Positions 6,025 through 7,327 of a stretch of 7,327 nucleotides of DNA are shown piece by piece. The translations under genes and the position numbers were made by a program. Position 1 is the first letter of the stretch; each line of letters opens with the position of its first letter. The notes beneath the pieces were generated by a model. That model was not told where the DNA came from. It made no database searches and worked only from the letters and a program-made list of their open reading frames with translations. The stretch lies in assembly GCA_963693635.1 (NCBI GenBank), contig CAVOBC010000245.1:1-7327 (forward strand), read 5' to 3'. This DNA is from CAVOBC01 sp963693635. Its GTDB lineage: Bacteria > Pseudomonadota > Gammaproteobacteria > Pseudomonadales > Azotimanducaceae.

Positions 6025-7242
6025 TCACGGTGCTTCGATGACACCGCTTGCAAACAGTTGCTCGATCTCGGCAGGGTCATAGCCCAATTCGCGCAGAATG
6101 TCGGCTGAATGCTCGCCGATATGGGGCGGACGCCGGGGCGGTCGCTGCGGGATGTTGTCGATCTGAATGGGATGCTTGACCAGAAGGGGTACGCCCATTT
6201 CGGGGTCTTCGGGTTCGATGATCATATTGTTGATGCGTGCCTGTGGGTCGTCCGGCTTCTCTTCGACTACCGCAATGAGATTAGCGGGCACGTTGTACTC
6301 GTCAAACAGCGTCATCCACTCGATCGAGGTCTTGCCGATGATGACTTTGCCGATCTCGACCCCAAGCGCGACGCGGTTGTCCCACATGTCCATCGGGTCC
6401 GCAAAGCGCGGGTCTGACAGCAGTTCGACCGTATCCATGGCGACGAAGAGCAGTGACATCAATTCAGTATTTCGGACCATGTTGAGCTGCAACCAGCGAC
6501 CATCGCTGCATTGGTAGACCTGCATCATTGCCGGCATTTCTTCCCGCATATCGCGAAAACGTGCGACATCGCCGCCGGCTGAAGCGCCCTGGGCGATCGC
6601 AGAGCAAGACCACAAACCGTTCGCAAGGAGCGATGTGTGGACCATGCTGCCCGCACCGGTTCGTTCACGATTCAGGAGCGCGGTGACGATGCCCGCATAA
6701 AGGGCGACGCCGGTCGGATGGTCGCCCATCCCCGAGAGCCCCTGCACCGGTGCCGCGTCGCGGGCGCGCATCAGGTCCATGAGGCCGCTACGGGCCCAAT
6801 AGGCAAGCTGATCAAAACCCTTGCGTGCACGCTCGGGGCCCTCCTCGCCATAAGCGGTCAGCGACGCATAGATCATGGCCGGATTGAGCGGTTTCAGGTC
6901 GTCGTAGTTGATACCCAGGGAGTCACGCACAGAGAGCGGATGATTGGTAATGAAGACATCGCATTCGGCGACCAGTTTGCGCAGGATCTCCATGCCCGCG
7001 GGCGCCTTGAGATCGAGCGCAATGCCGCGCTTGCTGTGGCCGTCCATCTGCCACATGTAGTCCTCGCCACCCGGGACGGTCTCCTGGACGTCGCGAATAA
7101 TGCGCAGCATGTCGCCGGCACCCGGTTGCTCGATCTTGATGACGTCTGCGCCGAAGTCGGCGAGCATCATCGCCGCAGCCGGTGCAGCGATCACGGTTGC
7201 TGCATCTATAACCTTGAGGGCGGAGAAGAGATAGTTGTCCAT
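6025..7242 (-). CDS. Class III CoA-transferase (CaiB/BaiF family)
   Basis: The protein is expected to move coenzyme A between carboxylic acids, as formyl-CoA:oxalate CoA-transferase and CaiB do; racemases such as alpha-methylacyl-CoA racemase share the fold. The 405 residues match the family length of about 380-430. Landmarks are the N-terminal MLADFGADVIKIEQPGAGDM (26-45), the KRGIALDLK block (71-79), DVFITNHPLSVRDSLGINYDDL (95-116, the usual region in which the substrate acid is held near the domain linker), and GDHPTG (173-178), whose Asp174 aligns with the catalytic Asp of formyl-CoA transferase. RERTGAGSMVHTSLL (192-206) follows, and a C-terminal PPHIGEHSADIL (372-383) is typical. The start at 7242 fits the homology, but I see no good ribosome binding site. 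It converges with msrB, with 15 bases between stops. The substrates cannot be told from this sequence. Confidence 0.9.
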   Translation of the reverse strand: MDNYLFSALKVIDAATVIAAPAAAMMLADFGADVIKIEQPGAGDMLRIIRDVQETVPGGEDYMWQMDGHSKRGIALDLKAPAGMEILRKLVAECDVFITNHPLSVRDSLGINYDDLKPLNPAMIYASLTAYGEEGPERARKGFDQLAYWARSGLMDLMRARDAAPVQGLSGMGDHPTGVALYAGIVTALLNRERTGAGSMVHTSLLANGLWSCSAIAQGASAGGDVARFRDMREEMPAMMQVYQCSDGRWLQLNMVRNTELMSLLFVAMDTVELLSDPRFADPMDMWDNRVALGVEIGKVIIGKTSIEWMTLFDEYNVPANLIAVVEEKPDDPQARINNMIIEPEDPEMGVPLLVKHPIQIDNIPQRPPRRPPHIGEHSADILRELGYDPAEIEQLFASGVIEAP

Positions 7243-7300
7243 TGAAGCTCGCGATCACCGAAAGCCGAGAGGATAGCAGAGGTCTGCGGTTGCGTGAGTC

Positions 7301-7324
7301 GGGGTCGGGGTCGGGGGGAGCGGG
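7301..7324 (+). repeat. G-rich (TCGGGG) tandem repeat, possible G-quadruplex
   Basis: Four runs of guanine lie close together on the + strand: 7301-7304, 7307-7310, 7313-7318 and 7322-7324, with loops of two, two and three bases. The first three form a TCGGGG repeat. Such spacing fits the general pattern for an intramolecular G-quadruplex. It lies about 60 bases upstream of the CoA-transferase start, on the non-template or template side depending on where transcription begins. The window ends at 7327, so the full extent is not visible. Confidence 0.5.
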
Positions 7325-7327
7325 CGT

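Noticed and set aside
4487..7242. A shared catabolic operon of the SDR, msrB and CoA-transferase genes
   Set aside because: The orientations alternate (-, +, -), so the genes cannot be co-transcribed, and MsrB has no evident link to the other two enzymes.
6637..7245. A 202-codon + strand open frame opposite the CoA-transferase gene
   Set aside because: Long antisense frames are common in GC-rich genes, and the - strand frame carries the CoA-transferase motifs.

Overview
The window comes from a GC-rich bacterial chromosome. The three transporter proteins resemble Escherichia coli YejA, YejB and YejE closely enough (recalled from memory, not searched) to suggest a proteobacterium, probably gammaproteobacterial or similar. 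Nothing here fixes the genus. There are no mobile elements, CRISPR arrays or RNA genes that I can support. All six genes look intact.

Left half (189-4419, + strand): a yejA-yejB-yejE operon. It encodes a periplasmic peptide-binding protein and two inner-membrane permeases of an oligopeptide ABC importer. A short gap containing a bulged hairpin separates yejA from yejB, and yejB overlaps yejE by one base. The double ATPase gene yejF, which follows yejE in E. coli, is absent. The next gene converges from the other strand, so the importer must take its ATPase from outside the window.

Middle (4487-5347, - strand): a classical short-chain dehydrogenase/reductase with a complete catalytic set and an acidic residue that favours NAD(H). 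It is transcribed away from msrB. The 281-base divergent spacer (5348-5628) is the richest non-coding region: three tandem copies of a unit of about 26 bp, a weak promoter candidate for the dehydrogenase, and a perfect 7-bp inverted repeat directly ahead of the msrB ribosome binding site.

Right part: msrB (5629-6009, +), a short methionine-R-sulfoxide reductase, converges after a 15-base gap with a class III CoA-transferase (6025-7242, -). A G-rich (TCGGGG) repeat lies upstream of the CoA-transferase at the window edge.

The genes form four transcription units with ordinary housekeeping or catabolic roles: peptide uptake, alcohol/ketone oxidoreduction, protein oxidative repair and acyl-CoA metabolism. 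They do not form one visible pathway, and I find no convincing undescribed system. The best leads are the missing yejF and the repeat-bearing divergent spacer.
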